Shown: positions 35,381 to 46,671, counted from the stretch's first letter. The stretch: 64,000 nt of DNA from Herbaspirillum sp. ST 5-3 (GCF_004804275.1 NZ_STGI01000008.1:1-64000), one strand, 5' to 3'. Made by a program: numbers and translations. Notes: generated by a model from the sequence alone, not told the origin.

Positions 35381-36025
35381 TTATCGGGTACGAGTACCAA
35401 CGACTTCGATTTCAACACGGCGGTTCTTGGCGCGGCCAGCGGAGGTCTTGTTGCTCGCAACCGGCTGTTTCTCGCCTTTGCCTTCAGTATAGACACGATT
35501 GGCTTCTACACCCTTGGACACCATGTATGCCTTCACAGCTTCGGCGCGACGCACGGACAGTTTCTGGTTGTAGCTGTCGGTACCGATCGAGTCGGTATGG
35601 CCAACTGCGATGACAACTTCCAGGTTCATGCCTTGGAGTTTGGAGGTCAGGTCGTCGAGTTTTGCCTTGCCATCAGGTTTCAGCACAGCCTTGTCAAAGT
35701 CGAAGAAGGTGTCAGCAGCAAACGTGACCTTTTCGGAAACCGGTGCGGGAGCGGGTGCGGGGGCGGGTGCCGGAGCAGGAGCCGGAGCGGCAGGTGCCGG
35801 AGCCGGAGCGGCTTTTGCGATTTCTCCGTCGCAGCCACCGACCGAATCGCCCGGGGTCCAGTAACCGGTATGCCAGCACTGGCCGAACCCGCTACGGGTG
35901 ACGACGCCGCGGCTGTCTTGCAGATAGGCGCTGTTCGGAGTTTTTGCCTGGATATCTTGCTGAGCCGATGCAGAGAACGATACAACTGCGGACGCAGCAA
36001 AGATGAGTTTTGCTAATTTATTCAT
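35381..36025 (-). CDS. OmpA-family outer membrane protein, Ala-Pro hinge
   Basis: 214 aa from ATG 36025. A signal peptide ends SASA-QQ (about residue 21). The N-terminal part has [20 protein letters not shown] and [17 protein letters not shown], a short domain with two cysteines seen in Burkholderiales OmpA proteins in place of a beta barrel. Next comes a linker of about 30 residues of alternating Ala and Pro, then the OmpA C-domain ([60 protein letters not shown]), which binds peptidoglycan. A paralogue lies upstream. Highly expressed envelope protein by analogy. Confidence 0.93.
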   Translation of the reverse strand: MNKLAKLIFAASAVVSFSASAQQDIQAKTPNSAYLQDSRGVVTRSGFGQCWHTGYWTPGDSVGGCDGEIAKAAPAPAPAAPAPAPAPAPAPAPAPVSEKVTFAADTFFDFDKAVLKPDGKAKLDDLTSKLQGMNLEVVIAVGHTDSIGTDSYNQKLSVRRAEAVKAYMVSKGVEANRVYTEGKGEKQPVASNKTSAGRAKNRRVEIEVVGTRTR

Positions 36026-36264
36026 ATTTTTCCTCTTGGTTGAGATATCCGCAGATTCACTGCGCAACTAATAACATTCTAGAACTTATACTACCACATG
36101 CTATTAAATCATCTTTTCGCAAGGTTGTTCACTTGCAATGCTCTTTAGCTAACTACATTTTGCCATAGGCGCGATACACAACGATTATTGCTAAGTCAAC
36201 GATACAGCGTTTTTGATCGCACGTTGTATTTTCGCAACGCAATATGTAAAAACACTGGCGTTTT

Positions 36265-36297
36265 AAAAAATCCTTGCGGCTCGCGCAAGGATTTTTC
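36265..36297. terminator. Terminator after the second OmpA-family gene
   Basis: TCCTTGCG-GCTCG-CGCAAGGA stem bordered by an A-run on the left and a T-run on the right, so it can work in both directions. The needed direction is minus, 14 bases after the stop at 36311. Confidence 0.88.
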
Positions 36298-36310
36298 TCA
36301 AGCGATTCTG

Positions 36311-36985
36311 TTATTTCGCAATGCCGCGTGCTTCGATTACTACCCGGCGGTTGGGCGCCAGGCACGCAATCAATTGTTTGCGGGGGAGTTTGTCGTCGCA
36401 GGCCTTGATTGACTGCGTCTTTCCCGCGCCCAAGGTGTCGATATTGCCGGTCACGCCTTTGCTTTTCAGGTAAGCCGCCACGGCATCCGCGCGTTTCTCC
36501 GACAGGCGCTGATTGTACGGATGCGATCCGAGGCGGTCCGTATGGCCGGTCACCAGTACGATTTCAACCTTGGCGCAGTTCGACAGTTTGGATAACACGT
36601 CGTTGTCGATGCGTGTTTTCGCCGCGCTGCTGAGCGCAGCCTTGTTGAACTCGAAGGTTTCGTCGCTGCTCAGCGTGACGGCAAAATCGCAGCGCTTGGG
36701 AGCGGCAGGCGCGGCAGGAGCTTGCGCAACCGGTGCCACAACGGCAGGCGCGGTTGGCTTGGCCACGGGAGGAGCGAGTTCGCCGTCGCAGCCGGCTACG
36801 GCATCGGCAGGTGTCCAATAGCCGGTCCTCCAGCAAAGACCGAACGGGCTGCGGGTGATGACGCCGCGGCTGTCCTGCAGATACGCACTTTTCTCCGGAT
36901 TTGCTTTGATGTCTGAAGCGGTTTGGGCATGAGCGGCGAATGCGCTGATGCCGAGAGCGAGGCCAAGCGTGATTTTATTGAGCAT
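36311..36985 (-). CDS. OmpA-family outer membrane protein, paralogue
   Basis: 224 aa with a signal peptide ending AHA-QT (about residue 20). The same layout as its neighbour: [39 protein letters not shown], a shorter Ala-Pro-Val linker, then an OmpA C-domain (FEFNKAALSSAAKTRID, VLVTGHTDRLGSHPYNQRLS, EKRADAVAAYLKSKG). The C-terminus differs: CLAPNRRVVIEARG with extra cysteines (SIKACDDKLPRKQLIACLAP) that probably form a disulfide. It has its own terminator, so the two genes are separate units. Tandem duplication is the simplest history. Divergent from gyrA. Confidence 0.92.
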   Translation of the reverse strand: MLNKITLGLALGISAFAAHAQTASDIKANPEKSAYLQDSRGVITRSPFGLCWRTGYWTPADAVAGCDGELAPPVAKPTAPAVVAPVAQAPAAPAAPKRCDFAVTLSSDETFEFNKAALSSAAKTRIDNDVLSKLSNCAKVEIVLVTGHTDRLGSHPYNQRLSEKRADAVAAYLKSKGVTGNIDTLGAGKTQSIKACDDKLPRKQLIACLAPNRRVVIEARGIAK

Positions 36986-37223
36986 GTTTTTTCACTAACG
37001 GTTATTTGTAGGAATGATATTTTTTTGCCGCTTGCAACAGTCAATTTAATCACATTTTTCAGAATTCCGCCCCTCTGCATTTCCATGCGTACTCTATAAG
37101 CCGCTTGCTCCGGAGGAGGACTCGGTCGCCGTGCTAAAATCCAATGTTTGGCATGCTGCGTTCACAAGCGATGCTGTTGCCAAGATATTCAGCCAACTTC
37201 TGCAGAGATAAGCCGACTCCCCA

Positions 37224-39860
37224 ATGGATCAATTCGCTAAAGAGACAATCCCGATTTCCCTCGAAGAAGAGATGCGCAAGAGCTATCTCGATTACGCGAT
37301 GAGCGTGATCGTCGGCCGTGCGCTGCCGGATGTGCGCGATGGCTTGAAGCCGGTGCACCGACGCGTTCTCTACGCAATGCATGAAACGAACAACGTATGG
37401 AACCGTCCATATGTGAAATGCGCGCGCGTGGTCGGTGAGGTCATGGGTAAGTACCACCCGCACGGCGACCAGGCGATCTATGACACCCTGGTGCGCATGG
37501 CGCAGGATTTCTCGCTGCGCTACACCCTGGTGGATGGGCAGGGAAACTTCGGATCGGTCGACGGCGACAATGCTGCGGCGATGCGTTACACCGAGTGCCG
37601 GCTCGACAAGATTTCCAGTGAAATTCTGGCTGACATCGAAAAGGAAACGGTCGATTTTGTTCCAAACTACGACGGCAAGGAGAAAGAGCCGTCCGTACTG
37701 CCGACCCGCATTCCCAATCTGCTGATCAATGGATCGTCCGGCATCGCCGTCGGCATGGCGACCAATATTCCGCCGCACAATATCTCGGAAGTGATCGATG
37801 GCGCGTTGCACGTGCTGCGCAATGCGGAATGCACGGTGGACGAACTGATCGAGATCATTCCCGCGCCCGACTTCCCGACGGCTGGCATCATCTACGGCGT
37901 ATCCGGCGTGCGCGACGGCTATCGCACGGGGCGTGGCCGAGTGGTGATGCGCGCGAAGACGCACTTCGAAGAATTCGGCAAGGAAAATCGCACTGCGATC
38001 ATCGTTGATGAATTGCCGTACCAGGTTAACAAGAAATCCCTCCTGGAACGCATCGCCGAACTGGTGCGCGACAAGAAGCTTGAAGGCATTTCCGACATTC
38101 GCGACGAATCCGACAAGTCAGGCATGCGCGTCGTGATCGAACTCAAGCGCGGTGAAGTTCCCGAAGTGGTGCTGAACAATCTGTACAAGCAAACCCAGTT
38201 GCAAGACACCTTCGGCATGAACATGGTCGCACTGGTCGACGGTCAGCCGAAGCTGCTGAACCTCAAGCAGATGCTCGAATGCTTCCTGTCGCATCGTCGC
38301 GAGGTGGTCACGCGCCGGACTGTATTCGAACTGCGCAAGGCACGCGAGCGCGGCCACGTATTGGAAGGTTTGGCAGTTGCGCTGGCGAACATCGACGACT
38401 TCATTGCCATCATCAAAGCCGCGCCGACGCCGCCGATTGCGAAATCGGAATTGATGGCGCGTGCATGGGATTCTTCGCTGGTGCGTGAAATGCTCGCGCG
38501 TACCGGCGCAGAGAATGCTGGCGGCATCGATGCATTCCGCCCCGAGAACCTGCCCAAGCATTACGGTATCCAGCCGGACGGACTGTACAAGCTGTCCGAC
38601 GAACAAGCGCAGGAAATCCTGCAGATGCGCCTGCAGCGCCTTACCGGTCTGGAGCAGGACAAGATCGTCAATGAATACAAGGAAGTCATGGCGCAGATCG
38701 CCGACTTGCTGGATATTCTTGCCAAGCCCGAGCGCGTGACGGCAATCATTTCCGACGAGCTGACCGCCGCCAAGAACGAATACGGGGAAGGCGCGAAGGA
38801 TGTGCGTCGTTCGCAAATCGAGCTGAATGCAACCGATCTCGAAACGGAAGATCTGATCGCGCCGCAGGACATGGTCGTGACCTTGTCGCATTCCGGCTAT
38901 ATGAAATCGCAGCCGGTGTCCGAATATCGCGCGCAAAAGCGCGGCGGTCGCGGCAAGCAGGCAATGGCAACCAAGGAAGACGACTGGATCGACCAGTTGT
39001 TCATCGCCAATACACACGACTACATCCTGTGCTTCTCCAACCGTGGCCGCCTGTACTGGCTGAAGGTGTGGGAAGTGCCGCAGGGCTCGCGCAATTCGCG
39101 CGGCAAGCCAATCGTCAACATGTTCCCGCTGCAGGACGGCGAGAAGATCACTGTCGTGCTGCCGTTGTCAGGCGAGAACCGCAGCTTCCCGGAAGACCAC
39201 TATGTCTTCATGTCCACGAGCCTTGGCACGGTCAAGAAGACACCGCTGACCGAGTTCAGCAATCCGCGCAAGGCAGGAATTATCGCAGTGGATCTGGATG
39301 AGGGTGATTTCCTGATAGGCGCCGCGCTGACGGACGGCAAGCACGACGTGATGTTGTTCTCCGATTCCGGCAAGGCAGTACGTTTCGATGAGAACGACGT
39401 TCGCCCGATGGGGCGCACCGCGCGCGGCGTGCGCGGCATGAGCCTCGAGGAAGGCCAGCAAGTCATTGCATTGCTGGTGGCGGAAAACGAGCAGCAATCC
39501 GTACTGACGGCGACCGAAAACGGTTTCGGCAAGCGTACGCCGATTACCGAGTACACACGTCACGGTCGCGGCACCAAGGGCATGATCGCGATCCAGACAA
39601 GCGAGCGCAACGGCAAGGTTGTTGCAGCGACCCTGGTTGAACCCAGCGACGAAATCATGCTGATTACGACCGGCGGCGTACTGATTCGAACCCGCGTCGC
39701 AGAAATTCGCGAAATGGGGCGTGCGACGCAGGGCGTGACGCTCATTGCCGTGGAAGATGGCACCAAGCTGTCCGGCCTGCAGCGCATCGTCGAAACCGAT
39801 GTCGAGGAAGAAAACGGCATTGCGAACGGTGCCGACAATGGCGCAACGGAGGAGCAATGA
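37224..39860 (+). CDS. gyrA: DNA gyrase subunit A
   Basis: 878 aa. The DNA-cutting subunit of gyrase. The active tyrosine is Tyr122 in AMRYTECRL. The quinolone region reads [17 protein letters not shown]: residue 83 is Gln (codon 37470-37472), whereas Escherichia coli has Ser83; Asp87 is kept. Residue numbers match E. coli exactly up to here. The GyrA box QKRGGRGKQ is near residue 570, which separates gyrase from topoisomerase IV, and six-bladed C-terminal repeats follow. The TGA overlaps the serC ATG (ATGA). The frame is intact. Confidence 0.98.
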   Translation: MDQFAKETIPISLEEEMRKSYLDYAMSVIVGRALPDVRDGLKPVHRRVLYAMHETNNVWNRPYVKCARVVGEVMGKYHPHGDQAIYDTLVRMAQDFSLRYTLVDGQGNFGSVDGDNAAAMRYTECRLDKISSEILADIEKETVDFVPNYDGKEKEPSVLPTRIPNLLINGSSGIAVGMATNIPPHNISEVIDGALHVLRNAECTVDELIEIIPAPDFPTAGIIYGVSGVRDGYRTGRGRVVMRAKTHFEEFGKENRTAIIVDELPYQVNKKSLLERIAELVRDKKLEGISDIRDESDKSGMRVVIELKRGEVPEVVLNNLYKQTQLQDTFGMNMVALVDGQPKLLNLKQMLECFLSHRREVVTRRTVFELRKARERGHVLEGLAVALANIDDFIAIIKAAPTPPIAKSELMARAWDSSLVREMLARTGAENAGGIDAFRPENLPKHYGIQPDGLYKLSDEQAQEILQMRLQRLTGLEQDKIVNEYKEVMAQIADLLDILAKPERVTAIISDELTAAKNEYGEGAKDVRRSQIELNATDLETEDLIAPQDMVVTLSHSGYMKSQPVSEYRAQKRGGRGKQAMATKEDDWIDQLFIANTHDYILCFSNRGRLYWLKVWEVPQGSRNSRGKPIVNMFPLQDGEKITVVLPLSGENRSFPEDHYVFMSTSLGTVKKTPLTEFSNPRKAGIIAVDLDEGDFLIGAALTDGKHDVMLFSDSGKAVRFDENDVRPMGRTARGVRGMSLEEGQQVIALLVAENEQQSVLTATENGFGKRTPITEYTRHGRGTKGMIAIQTSERNGKVVAATLVEPSDEIMLITTGGVLIRTRVAEIREMGRATQGVTLIAVEDGTKLSGLQRIVETDVEEENGIANGADNGATEEQ

Positions 39861-40948
39861 CACGCGTCTATAACTTTTCCGCCGGCCCGGCCGTCCTTCC
39901 GCAGGAAGTGCTTCAGATAGCCGCGGACGAAATGCTCGACTGGCACGGCAGCGGCATGTCCGTCATGGAAATGAGCCACCGTGGCAAGGAGTTCATTTCG
40001 ATCTACGAAGCCGCAGAGCGTGATGTGCGCGAACTGCTGGCAGTCCCTGCGAATTACAAGATTCTGTTCCTGCAGGGTGGCGGCATCGGTGAAAACGCCA
40101 TCGTGCCGATGAACCTGCTAGGCATGAAGCCGCAGCCGGCGACCGTGGATTTCATTCATACCGGTTCATGGACGGGCAAGTCGATCAAGGAAGCGAAAAA
40201 ATATTGCACGGTCAATGTCGCCGCTTCCTCCGAGAGCCAGAAGTTCACTGTCATCCCGCCGCGCGACAGCTGGAAGCTGACGAAGGATGCTGCGTATGTC
40301 CACATCTGCACCAATGAAACAATTGATGGCGTCGAGTACCAGTACACGCCGGATGTGGGCGACGTGCCGCTGGTCGCGGACATGTCGTCGCACATCTTGT
40401 CGCGCGTCGTCGATGTGTCACGATATGGCGTGATTTTCGGCGGTGCGCAAAAGAACATCGGGCCCGCGGGTCTGACCCTGGTAATCGTGCGCGAAGATCT
40501 GATCGGTCATGCATTAACGATTTGCCCATCGGCTTTCGACTGGAAGCTGGTCGCGGAAAACCATTCCATGTACAACACGCCGCCAACCTATGCGATCTAC
40601 ATAGCCGGGCTGGTGTTCCAGTGGCTCAAGAAGCAGGGCGGCGTTGCAGCGATGGAGCAACGCAATATTGCGAAGGCGGCGCTCTTGTATGACTATCTGG
40701 ATTCAACCGATTTCTACATGAACAAGGTTGCGAAGGATTGTCGCTCACGCATGAACGTACCTTTCTTCCTGAAGGATGAATCGTTGAACGAGGCTTTCCT
40801 CGCGGGCGCGAAAGAGCGCAAACTGCTTCAGCTCAAGGGCCACAAGTCCGTAGGCGGCATGCGGGCATCAATCTACAATGCGATGCCGATCGAAGGCGTG
40901 CAGGCACTGGTCGACTACCTGAAAGAATTCGAAAAGAAGCATGGCTAG
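39857..40948 (+). CDS. serC: Phosphoserine aminotransferase
   Basis: 363 aa. A PLP enzyme that makes 3-phosphoserine from 3-phosphohydroxypyruvate, and also serves pyridoxine synthesis. It starts [20 protein letters not shown], the family signature. The PLP lysine is Lys199 in [30 protein letters not shown] holds the phosphate-cup region; IGEN differs from the GRGQF or ATAQF seen in many others. The ATG overlaps the gyrA stop by four bases, so it is co-translated with gyrA. pheA follows after 74 bases. Confidence 0.96.
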   Translation: MTRVYNFSAGPAVLPQEVLQIAADEMLDWHGSGMSVMEMSHRGKEFISIYEAAERDVRELLAVPANYKILFLQGGGIGENAIVPMNLLGMKPQPATVDFIHTGSWTGKSIKEAKKYCTVNVAASSESQKFTVIPPRDSWKLTKDAAYVHICTNETIDGVEYQYTPDVGDVPLVADMSSHILSRVVDVSRYGVIFGGAQKNIGPAGLTLVIVREDLIGHALTICPSAFDWKLVAENHSMYNTPPTYAIYIAGLVFQWLKKQGGVAAMEQRNIAKAALLYDYLDSTDFYMNKVAKDCRSRMNVPFFLKDESLNEAFLAGAKERKLLQLKGHKSVGGMRASIYNAMPIEGVQALVDYLKEFEKKHG

Positions 40949-41022
40949 CCGGTTGACCCGGCTGCAAGCCGTCGCTCTTCGAAACCCTCCCTCCACAGGG
41001 AAGGCGAAACGACTACGGACAA

Positions 41023-42099
41023 ATGAATACGGACGATAAACTTAAACCACTCCGCCAGCAGATCGACGCGATCGATGCACAGATCCTCGACTTGCTGAAC
41101 CAGCGTGCGCGCGTGGCCCAGCAGGTCGGTCATGTCAAGGCTGAAACCAATGCCCCGGTGTTTCGCCCGGAACGCGAAGCGCAAGTCTTGCGCAAGGTCG
41201 GGGAGCGCAATCCCGGTCCGCTCGACAGTGGCGACGTGCAGAAGATCTTTCGCGAGATCATGTCGTCCTGCCGTGCACTGGAAAGGCGCGTCACCGTCGC
41301 CTATCTCGGCCCGGCCGGAACCTTCACCGAGCAAGCGGTGTACCAGCAATTCGGCCACGCCATCGAAGGCATCTCCTGCGTTTCGATTGACGAGATATTC
41401 CGCGCCGCCGAAGCCGGGACTGCCGACTTTGGCGTGGTTCCGATTGAAAATTCATCGGAAGGCGCAATCAACCGCACGCTCGATCTGCTGCTGCAGTCGA
41501 CGCTGTCGATCAGCGGCGAACTTTCGATTCCGGTCCATCACAGCCTGATGACCAAGAGCGGTTCGATGGATGGCATCACGCGCATTTGCGCTCACTCCCA
41601 GGCGTTGGCGCAGTGCCAGGCGTGGCTCAATCAACACTACCCGAACATTCAGCGCCAGGCCGTTGCGTCCAATGGCGAAGCCGCTCGTATCGCAAGCGAA
41701 GATCCCACGGCAGCCGCCATCGCCGGTGAAGTCGCAGGTCAGCGCTACAACCTCGGCATTGTCCAGGCGCACGTCCAGGACGATCCGCATAACCGCACGC
41801 GTTTTGCCATCATTGGCCGTCTGCAGCCTGCCCCCAGCGGCAAGGATCAGACATCGCTTGTTTTTGCGGTGCCCAACAAGGCTGGTGCCGTCTACAACAT
41901 GCTGGCGCCGCTCGCCAAGCATGGCGTATCGATGACCCGCTTTGAATCGCGCCCGGCACGCGTCGGCACCTGGGAATACTACTTCTACGTCGACGTCGAA
42001 GGGCACGTACAGGAAGAGAAGGTTGCCAAGGCACTGGCGGAAGTCAAACAGAACGCAGCCTTCTTCAAGTGGCTGGGTTCATATCCTTTCAGTTTGTAA
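41023..42099 (+). CDS. pheA: Bifunctional chorismate mutase / prephenate dehydratase
   Basis: 358 aa. It converts chorismate to prephenate and on to phenylpyruvate for phenylalanine. The N-terminal AroQ mutase spans about 8-90 (RQQIDAIDAQILDLLNQRAR, RPEREAQVLRKV). The dehydratase domain starts VAYLGPAGTFTEQAVYQQFG and has GVVPIENSSEGAINRTLDLL. The C-terminal ACT domain carries SMTRFESRPARVGTWEYYFY, the ESRP motif that binds phenylalanine for feedback inhibition. It is the P-protein form usual in this order. It lies inside the serC-pheA-hisC-tyrA-aroA run. Confidence 0.97.
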   Translation: MNTDDKLKPLRQQIDAIDAQILDLLNQRARVAQQVGHVKAETNAPVFRPEREAQVLRKVGERNPGPLDSGDVQKIFREIMSSCRALERRVTVAYLGPAGTFTEQAVYQQFGHAIEGISCVSIDEIFRAAEAGTADFGVVPIENSSEGAINRTLDLLLQSTLSISGELSIPVHHSLMTKSGSMDGITRICAHSQALAQCQAWLNQHYPNIQRQAVASNGEAARIASEDPTAAAIAGEVAGQRYNLGIVQAHVQDDPHNRTRFAIIGRLQPAPSGKDQTSLVFAVPNKAGAVYNMLAPLAKHGVSMTRFESRPARVGTWEYYFYVDVEGHVQEEKVAKALAEVKQNAAFFKWLGSYPFSL

Positions 42100-42168
42100 T
42101 CGAGAGGCAAGCCGGCCTGCGGAATTGCCAGCGAGCCGGATGCTGATCCTGTTTTTTGGGAATCAAAA

Positions 42169-43275
42169 ATGTCTATCCAATTCGGTCCAGAATATGTCCG
42201 TGCGATCGCCCCGTATCAGGGCGGTAAACCGATCTCCGAGGTCGCGCGCGAATTCGGCCTCGACGAAGCCAAGATCATCAAGCTTGCCTCCAATGAAAAC
42301 CCGTTGGGCATGCCGGAATCGGCAAAGCAGGCGATGCTTGAAGCCGTGTCGGATATCGGCCGCTATCCGGACTCGAATGGCTTTGAATTGAAACAGGTGA
42401 TCACCACTCGATATGGTGTTCCGCAAGACTGGATCACGCTGGGCAACGGCAGCAACGACATTCTTGAACTCGCCGCGCATGCGTTCGTGCAGCCAGGGCA
42501 GTCCGTGGTCTACGCACAGTATTCCTTCGCGGTTTACGCACTGGCGACGCAGGGCGTGGGCGGCCGTGCAATCGTCGTGGCAGCGAAAAACTACGGCCAT
42601 GACCTGAAGGCCATGGCCGAGGCGATTACCGAAGATACCAGGCTGGTATTCATCGCCAACCCCAACAATCCGACCGGCACCTTTCTTCCGGCGGCGGACA
42701 TCGAAGCCTTCCTGAAGGCTGTGCCGAAGAACGTGGTTGTTGTCCTGGACGAAGCGTACAACGAGTACCTCGCACCAGAACTGCAGTATGAATCGACGGC
42801 TTGGGTCAAACAGTATCCGAACCTGCTGGTATCTCGCACCCTATCGAAGGCGTATGGGCTGGCCGGCTTGCGCGTCGGCTTCGGCATAGCGCAGCCTGCA
42901 GTCACGGATTTGCTGAATCGCATTCGCCAGCCATTCAATGTCAACTCGATGGCGCAAGCCGCGGCAGTGGCGGCATTGAATGACAGTGATTTCCTGAAGA
43001 AAAGCGCCAGGCTGAACGCGGAGGGCTATCGTCAACTGACCGAGGCATTCGACGCGCTGGGCCTCGAGTACGTGCCTTCCTTTGGCAACTTTGTGCTTGT
43101 CCGGGTGGGCAGTGAAGACAGCGCCGGCGCACGGATCAATCTCGCATTGCTCAAGCGCGGAATCATCGTCCGTCCGGTAGGCAATTACGGTCTGCCGCAA
43201 TGGTTGCGTATTTCGATCGGCTTGCCGGACGAGAATGCCGCATTTATCGATGCGTTGAAGAAGGTACTGCCCTGA
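42169..43275 (+). CDS. hisC: Histidinol-phosphate aminotransferase
   Basis: 368 aa, PLP fold type I. The PLP lysine is Lys227 in SRTLSKAYGLAGLRVGF. KLASNENPLGMPESA near the start and NPNNPTGTFLP are family marks. HisC enzymes near tyrA and aroA often also transaminate prephenate or phenylpyruvate, so it may serve histidine and aromatic synthesis together. It lies between pheA and tyrA. No ribosome binding site of note. The stop is 27 bases before the tyrA ATG that I favour. Confidence 0.94.
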   Translation: MSIQFGPEYVRAIAPYQGGKPISEVAREFGLDEAKIIKLASNENPLGMPESAKQAMLEAVSDIGRYPDSNGFELKQVITTRYGVPQDWITLGNGSNDILELAAHAFVQPGQSVVYAQYSFAVYALATQGVGGRAIVVAAKNYGHDLKAMAEAITEDTRLVFIANPNNPTGTFLPAADIEAFLKAVPKNVVVVLDEAYNEYLAPELQYESTAWVKQYPNLLVSRTLSKAYGLAGLRVGFGIAQPAVTDLLNRIRQPFNVNSMAQAAAVAALNDSDFLKKSARLNAEGYRQLTEAFDALGLEYVPSFGNFVLVRVGSEDSAGARINLALLKRGIIVRPVGNYGLPQWLRISIGLPDENAAFIDALKKVLP

Positions 43276-43302
43276 CTCGTGTTGAATGAGCCGCTATTCC
43301 AG

Positions 43303-44199
43303 ATGAAAAAAATTGCAATTTTCGGTGTCGGCCTGATTGGCGGGTCCTTTGCATTGGCGCTCAGAAAAGCAGGCGCGGTGCAGCATGTGGCCGGCGTCGG
43401 GCGTAGTCTTGCGCCGCTGATGCGCGCCAAGGAACTGGGCATCATCGACACGGCTTGTACTTCGGTCGAGGAGGCGGTCGCGGGCGCCGATCTCATCCTG
43501 GTTGCCGCGCCGGTGGCGCAGACGGAAGCAATTCTCGCTTCCATCGCACCCTGGCTGGAACCGGGCACGGTCGTGACCGATGCGGGCAGCACCAAGACCG
43601 ACGTCGTCGCAGCGGCACGCAAGGCACTCGGAAAAAAAATTGCGCAGTTCGTTCCTGGGCATCCGATTGCTGGTCGTGAGCAAAACGGGCCGGATGCGGC
43701 GATTGTCGACTTGTATGTCGGCAAGAAGACAGTGATCACGGCCTTGCCGGAGAATACGGAGAGCGATATTGCTCGCGTCGCCGAAGCCTGGCAGCGCTGC
43801 GGATCGATCATCCACCGCTTGACGCCGCAGGAGCACGATCGCGTGTTCGCGGCAGTCAGTCACTTGCCGCATCTGCTTGCGTATGCCCTGGTCGACGACA
43901 TCGCAAAGAAACCGCACGCAGACTTGCTGTTCCAATATGCAGCAAGCGGATTTCGCGACTTCACACGCATCGCCGGTTCATCGCCGGAAATGTGGCGCGA
44001 TATTTCCCTGGCAAATCACACGGCCTTGCTCGGCGAACTGGACGCCTACATGGAGCGATTGAAGGAATTGCGCGGCTTGCTGGCCGAGCGCAATAGCAAG
44101 GGCATTGAAGCAGTGTATGCAAATGCACAGCATGCGCGGCAGAACTGGATTCGCACGATCGAGGCTGCCGAACAACAGAGTAAGCAAGGCGGCGATTAA
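43303..44199 (+). CDS. tyrA: Prephenate dehydrogenase
   Basis: 298 aa from ATG 43303 ([20 protein letters not shown]); a GTG at 43279 in frame would add eight residues. Neither has a clear ribosome binding site; the ATG puts the NAD fold GVGLIGG right at the N-terminus, as in relatives. It oxidises prephenate to 4-hydroxyphenylpyruvate for tyrosine. [27 protein letters not shown] and [14 protein letters not shown] are typical of TyrA. Its TAA shares a base with the aroA ATG. Confidence 0.95.
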   Translation: MKKIAIFGVGLIGGSFALALRKAGAVQHVAGVGRSLAPLMRAKELGIIDTACTSVEEAVAGADLILVAAPVAQTEAILASIAPWLEPGTVVTDAGSTKTDVVAAARKALGKKIAQFVPGHPIAGREQNGPDAAIVDLYVGKKTVITALPENTESDIARVAEAWQRCGSIIHRLTPQEHDRVFAAVSHLPHLLAYALVDDIAKKPHADLLFQYAASGFRDFTRIAGSSPEMWRDISLANHTALLGELDAYMERLKELRGLLAERNSKGIEAVYANAQHARQNWIRTIEAAEQQSKQGGD

Positions 44200-45524
44200 T
44201 GAAGCATTATCCTCACTATCTTGAATTGCAACCGGCGATGCATGCGCAAGGGGCTGTGCGTTTGCCCGGATCGAAGAGTATTTCCAATCGCACCCTGCTG
44301 CTTGCCGCACTGGCGCAAGGAACCACGCAGATTTTCGACCTGCTCGCCTCCGACGACACGCATGTGATGCTGATGGCCTTGCAAAAGCTGGGCGTGCAAT
44401 GGGAGCAGGTCGGCGATACACGGCAGTATGTCGTGCATGGCGCTGGCGGTGCGTTCCCGGTGCACCAAGCGGATTTGTTCATGGGGAATGCCGGTACGGC
44501 CATTCGACCCTTGACGGCCGCTTTGGCGGTTATCGGGGGTGACTACAGCTTGCATGGCGTATCGCGCATGCACGAGCGTCCAATCGGTGACTTGGTCGAC
44601 GCGCTCAACGCAGCCGGCACGCAGATCGAATATACCGGGCAAGCCGGTTTTCCGCCCTTGCATATCCGGCGCGGGCATATTCATACGCAGCGCATGCAGG
44701 TGAAGGGCAATGTTTCCAGCCAGTTTCTGACGGCCTTGCTGATGGCTGCGCCTTTGATGGCGACTGATCAGGCTGTCACCGTCGATGTCATTGGCGAACT
44801 GATTTCCAAGCCCTACATCGAAATCACGCTGAACCTGATGCGGCGTTTTGGCGTTACCGTCGAGCGCAATGGCTGGCAGTCTTTTACGATTCAGGCTGGG
44901 CAAAAATACGTCAGCCCGGGCGTGATCCATGTCGAAGGCGATGCCTCGTCCGCTTCCTATTTTCTCGCGGCCGGCGCCATTGCCGGCGGGCCAGTGCGAG
45001 TCGAAGGCGTCGGTCGCGACAGTATCCAGGGCGACGTGCGCTTTGTTGAGGCACTGGAACAAATGGGCGCGTCCATTTCCATGGGCGATAACTGGATCGA
45101 AGCGAAATCGAATGGTGTATTGAAAGCCATCGATGCCGATTTCAATCACATCCCGGATGCGGCGATGACGATTGCGGTGGCAGCCTTGTATGCCGACGGT
45201 CCGAGTACGCTGCGCAATATCGGCAGCTGGCGCGTGAAAGAAACCGACCGGATCGCTGCGATGGCAACCGAGTTGCGCAAGCTTGGCGCGGCCGTTGAAG
45301 AGGGCACCGATTATCTTCGCGTGACACCGCCGGCGGTGATTCAGTCTGCAGCCATCGATACCTATGACGACCATCGCATGGCGATGTGTTTCTCGCTTGC
45401 ATCGCTGGATGGCGCGGCGCGTCGCGGAAACCGGATTCGCATCAACGATCCAAAATGTGTCGCGAAGACCTTCCCGGATTATTTCGATGCCTTTGCAAAA
45501 ATCGCGCAGAACAACTTGTTCTGA
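44199..45524 (+). CDS. aroA: 3-phosphoshikimate 1-carboxyvinyltransferase (EPSP synthase)
   Basis: 441 aa. The sixth step of the shikimate pathway and the glyphosate target. Motifs: [20 protein letters not shown] (substrate loop), [17 protein letters not shown] and [19 protein letters not shown], and [17 protein letters not shown] near the end. In the NAGTAIRP loop Ile replaces the more common Met; this is within normal variation. The start overlaps the tyrA stop by one base. The 3' end overlaps the next small gene. Confidence 0.97.
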   Translation: MKHYPHYLELQPAMHAQGAVRLPGSKSISNRTLLLAALAQGTTQIFDLLASDDTHVMLMALQKLGVQWEQVGDTRQYVVHGAGGAFPVHQADLFMGNAGTAIRPLTAALAVIGGDYSLHGVSRMHERPIGDLVDALNAAGTQIEYTGQAGFPPLHIRRGHIHTQRMQVKGNVSSQFLTALLMAAPLMATDQAVTVDVIGELISKPYIEITLNLMRRFGVTVERNGWQSFTIQAGQKYVSPGVIHVEGDASSASYFLAAGAIAGGPVRVEGVGRDSIQGDVRFVEALEQMGASISMGDNWIEAKSNGVLKAIDADFNHIPDAAMTIAVAALYADGPSTLRNIGSWRVKETDRIAAMATELRKLGAAVEEGTDYLRVTPPAVIQSAAIDTYDDHRMAMCFSLASLDGAARRGNRIRINDPKCVAKTFPDYFDAFAKIAQNNLF

Positions 45525-45786
45525 ACACCTTGCTGCACTGAAGGACTTGCAGCGGATTCCCGGTGTGGGCCCGCGCGTGGCTCAGGACCTTTTTGACCAG
45601 GGCTTTCGTCGCGTCGATGAATTGAGAGGACGCGATCCGCAGGCGCTGTATGAGCGGCAATGCGAGCTCGAAGGCCGGCATGTCGACCGTTGCTGGTTGT
45701 ATGTCGCTCGCTGTGCAGTCTATTTCGCGCAAACAGCACGGCCCGATCCTGACAAATTGAAATGGTGGAACTGGAAAGATAAATAA
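45487..45786 (+). CDS. Helix-hairpin-helix protein, Cdd1 (pathogenicity locus) family
   Basis: 99 aa if it begins at ATG 45487, 38 bases inside the aroA end in another frame. The body [17 protein letters not shown] is a helix-hairpin-helix, and [20 protein letters not shown] with [16 protein letters not shown] and KLKWWNWKD match the Cdd1 family as I remember it. HhH motifs bind DNA without sequence preference; the role of this family is not established. No ribosome binding site is clear, so the start is uncertain. It could be translated by coupling to aroA. Confidence 0.75.
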   Translation: MPLQKSRRTTCSEHLAALKDLQRIPGVGPRVAQDLFDQGFRRVDELRGRDPQALYERQCELEGRHVDRCWLYVARCAVYFAQTARPDPDKLKWWNWKDK

Positions 45787-45859
45787 GGGCCGTATTCGGC
45801 ACGCTCTTTCTTCCGCTGAACATACTGACGTTTTTCTACTGTTTTTCTACTCCTGGACG

Positions 45860-46534
45860 ATGCAGACACCTTCCATTCCGGTCATTGCGATAGACGGCCC
45901 CACAGCCTCAGGTAAAGGCACGGTCGCACACCGTGTGGCCTTGCAACTGGGTTTCCATTACCTCGATTCCGGCGCACTTTATCGGCTGACCGCCTTGTCT
46001 GTAATTCGTCACCAGGTATTGCTGACGGATGAGCACGCCCTTGCCAAGCTGGCCGAGAAGCTGCCGTGCAGGTTTTCCGGCGACCAGGTCTGGCTGGCCA
46101 ACGAAAACGTGACTTCCGCAATCCGTGCCGAGGAAGTTGGCAATACGGCATCGAAAATCGCCGCTTTACCGACAGTCCGGCATGCTCTGGTCGGGCTGCA
46201 ACTCGGGTTCCGGATGCCGCCAGGGCTGGTTGCCGATGGCCGGGATATGGGTACCGTTATTTTTCCTCACGCAACGCTCAAGGTATTCCTCACCGCAAGT
46301 GTTGAGGCGCGTGCAGAAAGACGATATAAGCAATTGATTGACAAGGGTTTTTCTGCTAACATGCAACACCTTCTCAAGGATTTGAGGGAGCGCGACGCGC
46401 GTGATTCGAATCGCGCAATCGCACCATTGAAACCAGCAGAAGGCGCACACATCTTGGATACGTCGCGTATGACCGCCGATGAGGCTGTCGAGCAGGTTCT
46501 GAGGTGGTATGCGGCAGTAAAAAAACATGCGTAA
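45860..46534 (+). CDS. cmk: Cytidylate kinase
   Basis: 224 aa. It phosphorylates CMP and dCMP with ATP. The P-loop is [15 protein letters not shown] near residue 10, then [34 protein letters not shown] and [20 protein letters not shown], all typical of bacterial Cmk. It precedes rpsA, the widespread cmk-rpsA pair. About 137 bases separate them; the rpsA leader and probably a promoter lie there. Confidence 0.97.
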   Translation: MQTPSIPVIAIDGPTASGKGTVAHRVALQLGFHYLDSGALYRLTALSVIRHQVLLTDEHALAKLAEKLPCRFSGDQVWLANENVTSAIRAEEVGNTASKIAALPTVRHALVGLQLGFRMPPGLVADGRDMGTVIFPHATLKVFLTASVEARAERRYKQLIDKGFSANMQHLLKDLRERDARDSNRAIAPLKPAEGAHILDTSRMTADEAVEQVLRWYAAVKKHA

Positions 46535-46671
46535 GCAGTAAATACGCGATTTGCAGTGCGATTGGTGCCCGGCTTGGCGCAAGGTCATGTCGGGTGTTGA
46601 TAAACCTAACCCAGCAACTGGTCAATCTGGTCAAACAAGACACGATTCCCGCTGGAAAACTTTTCTTATTT

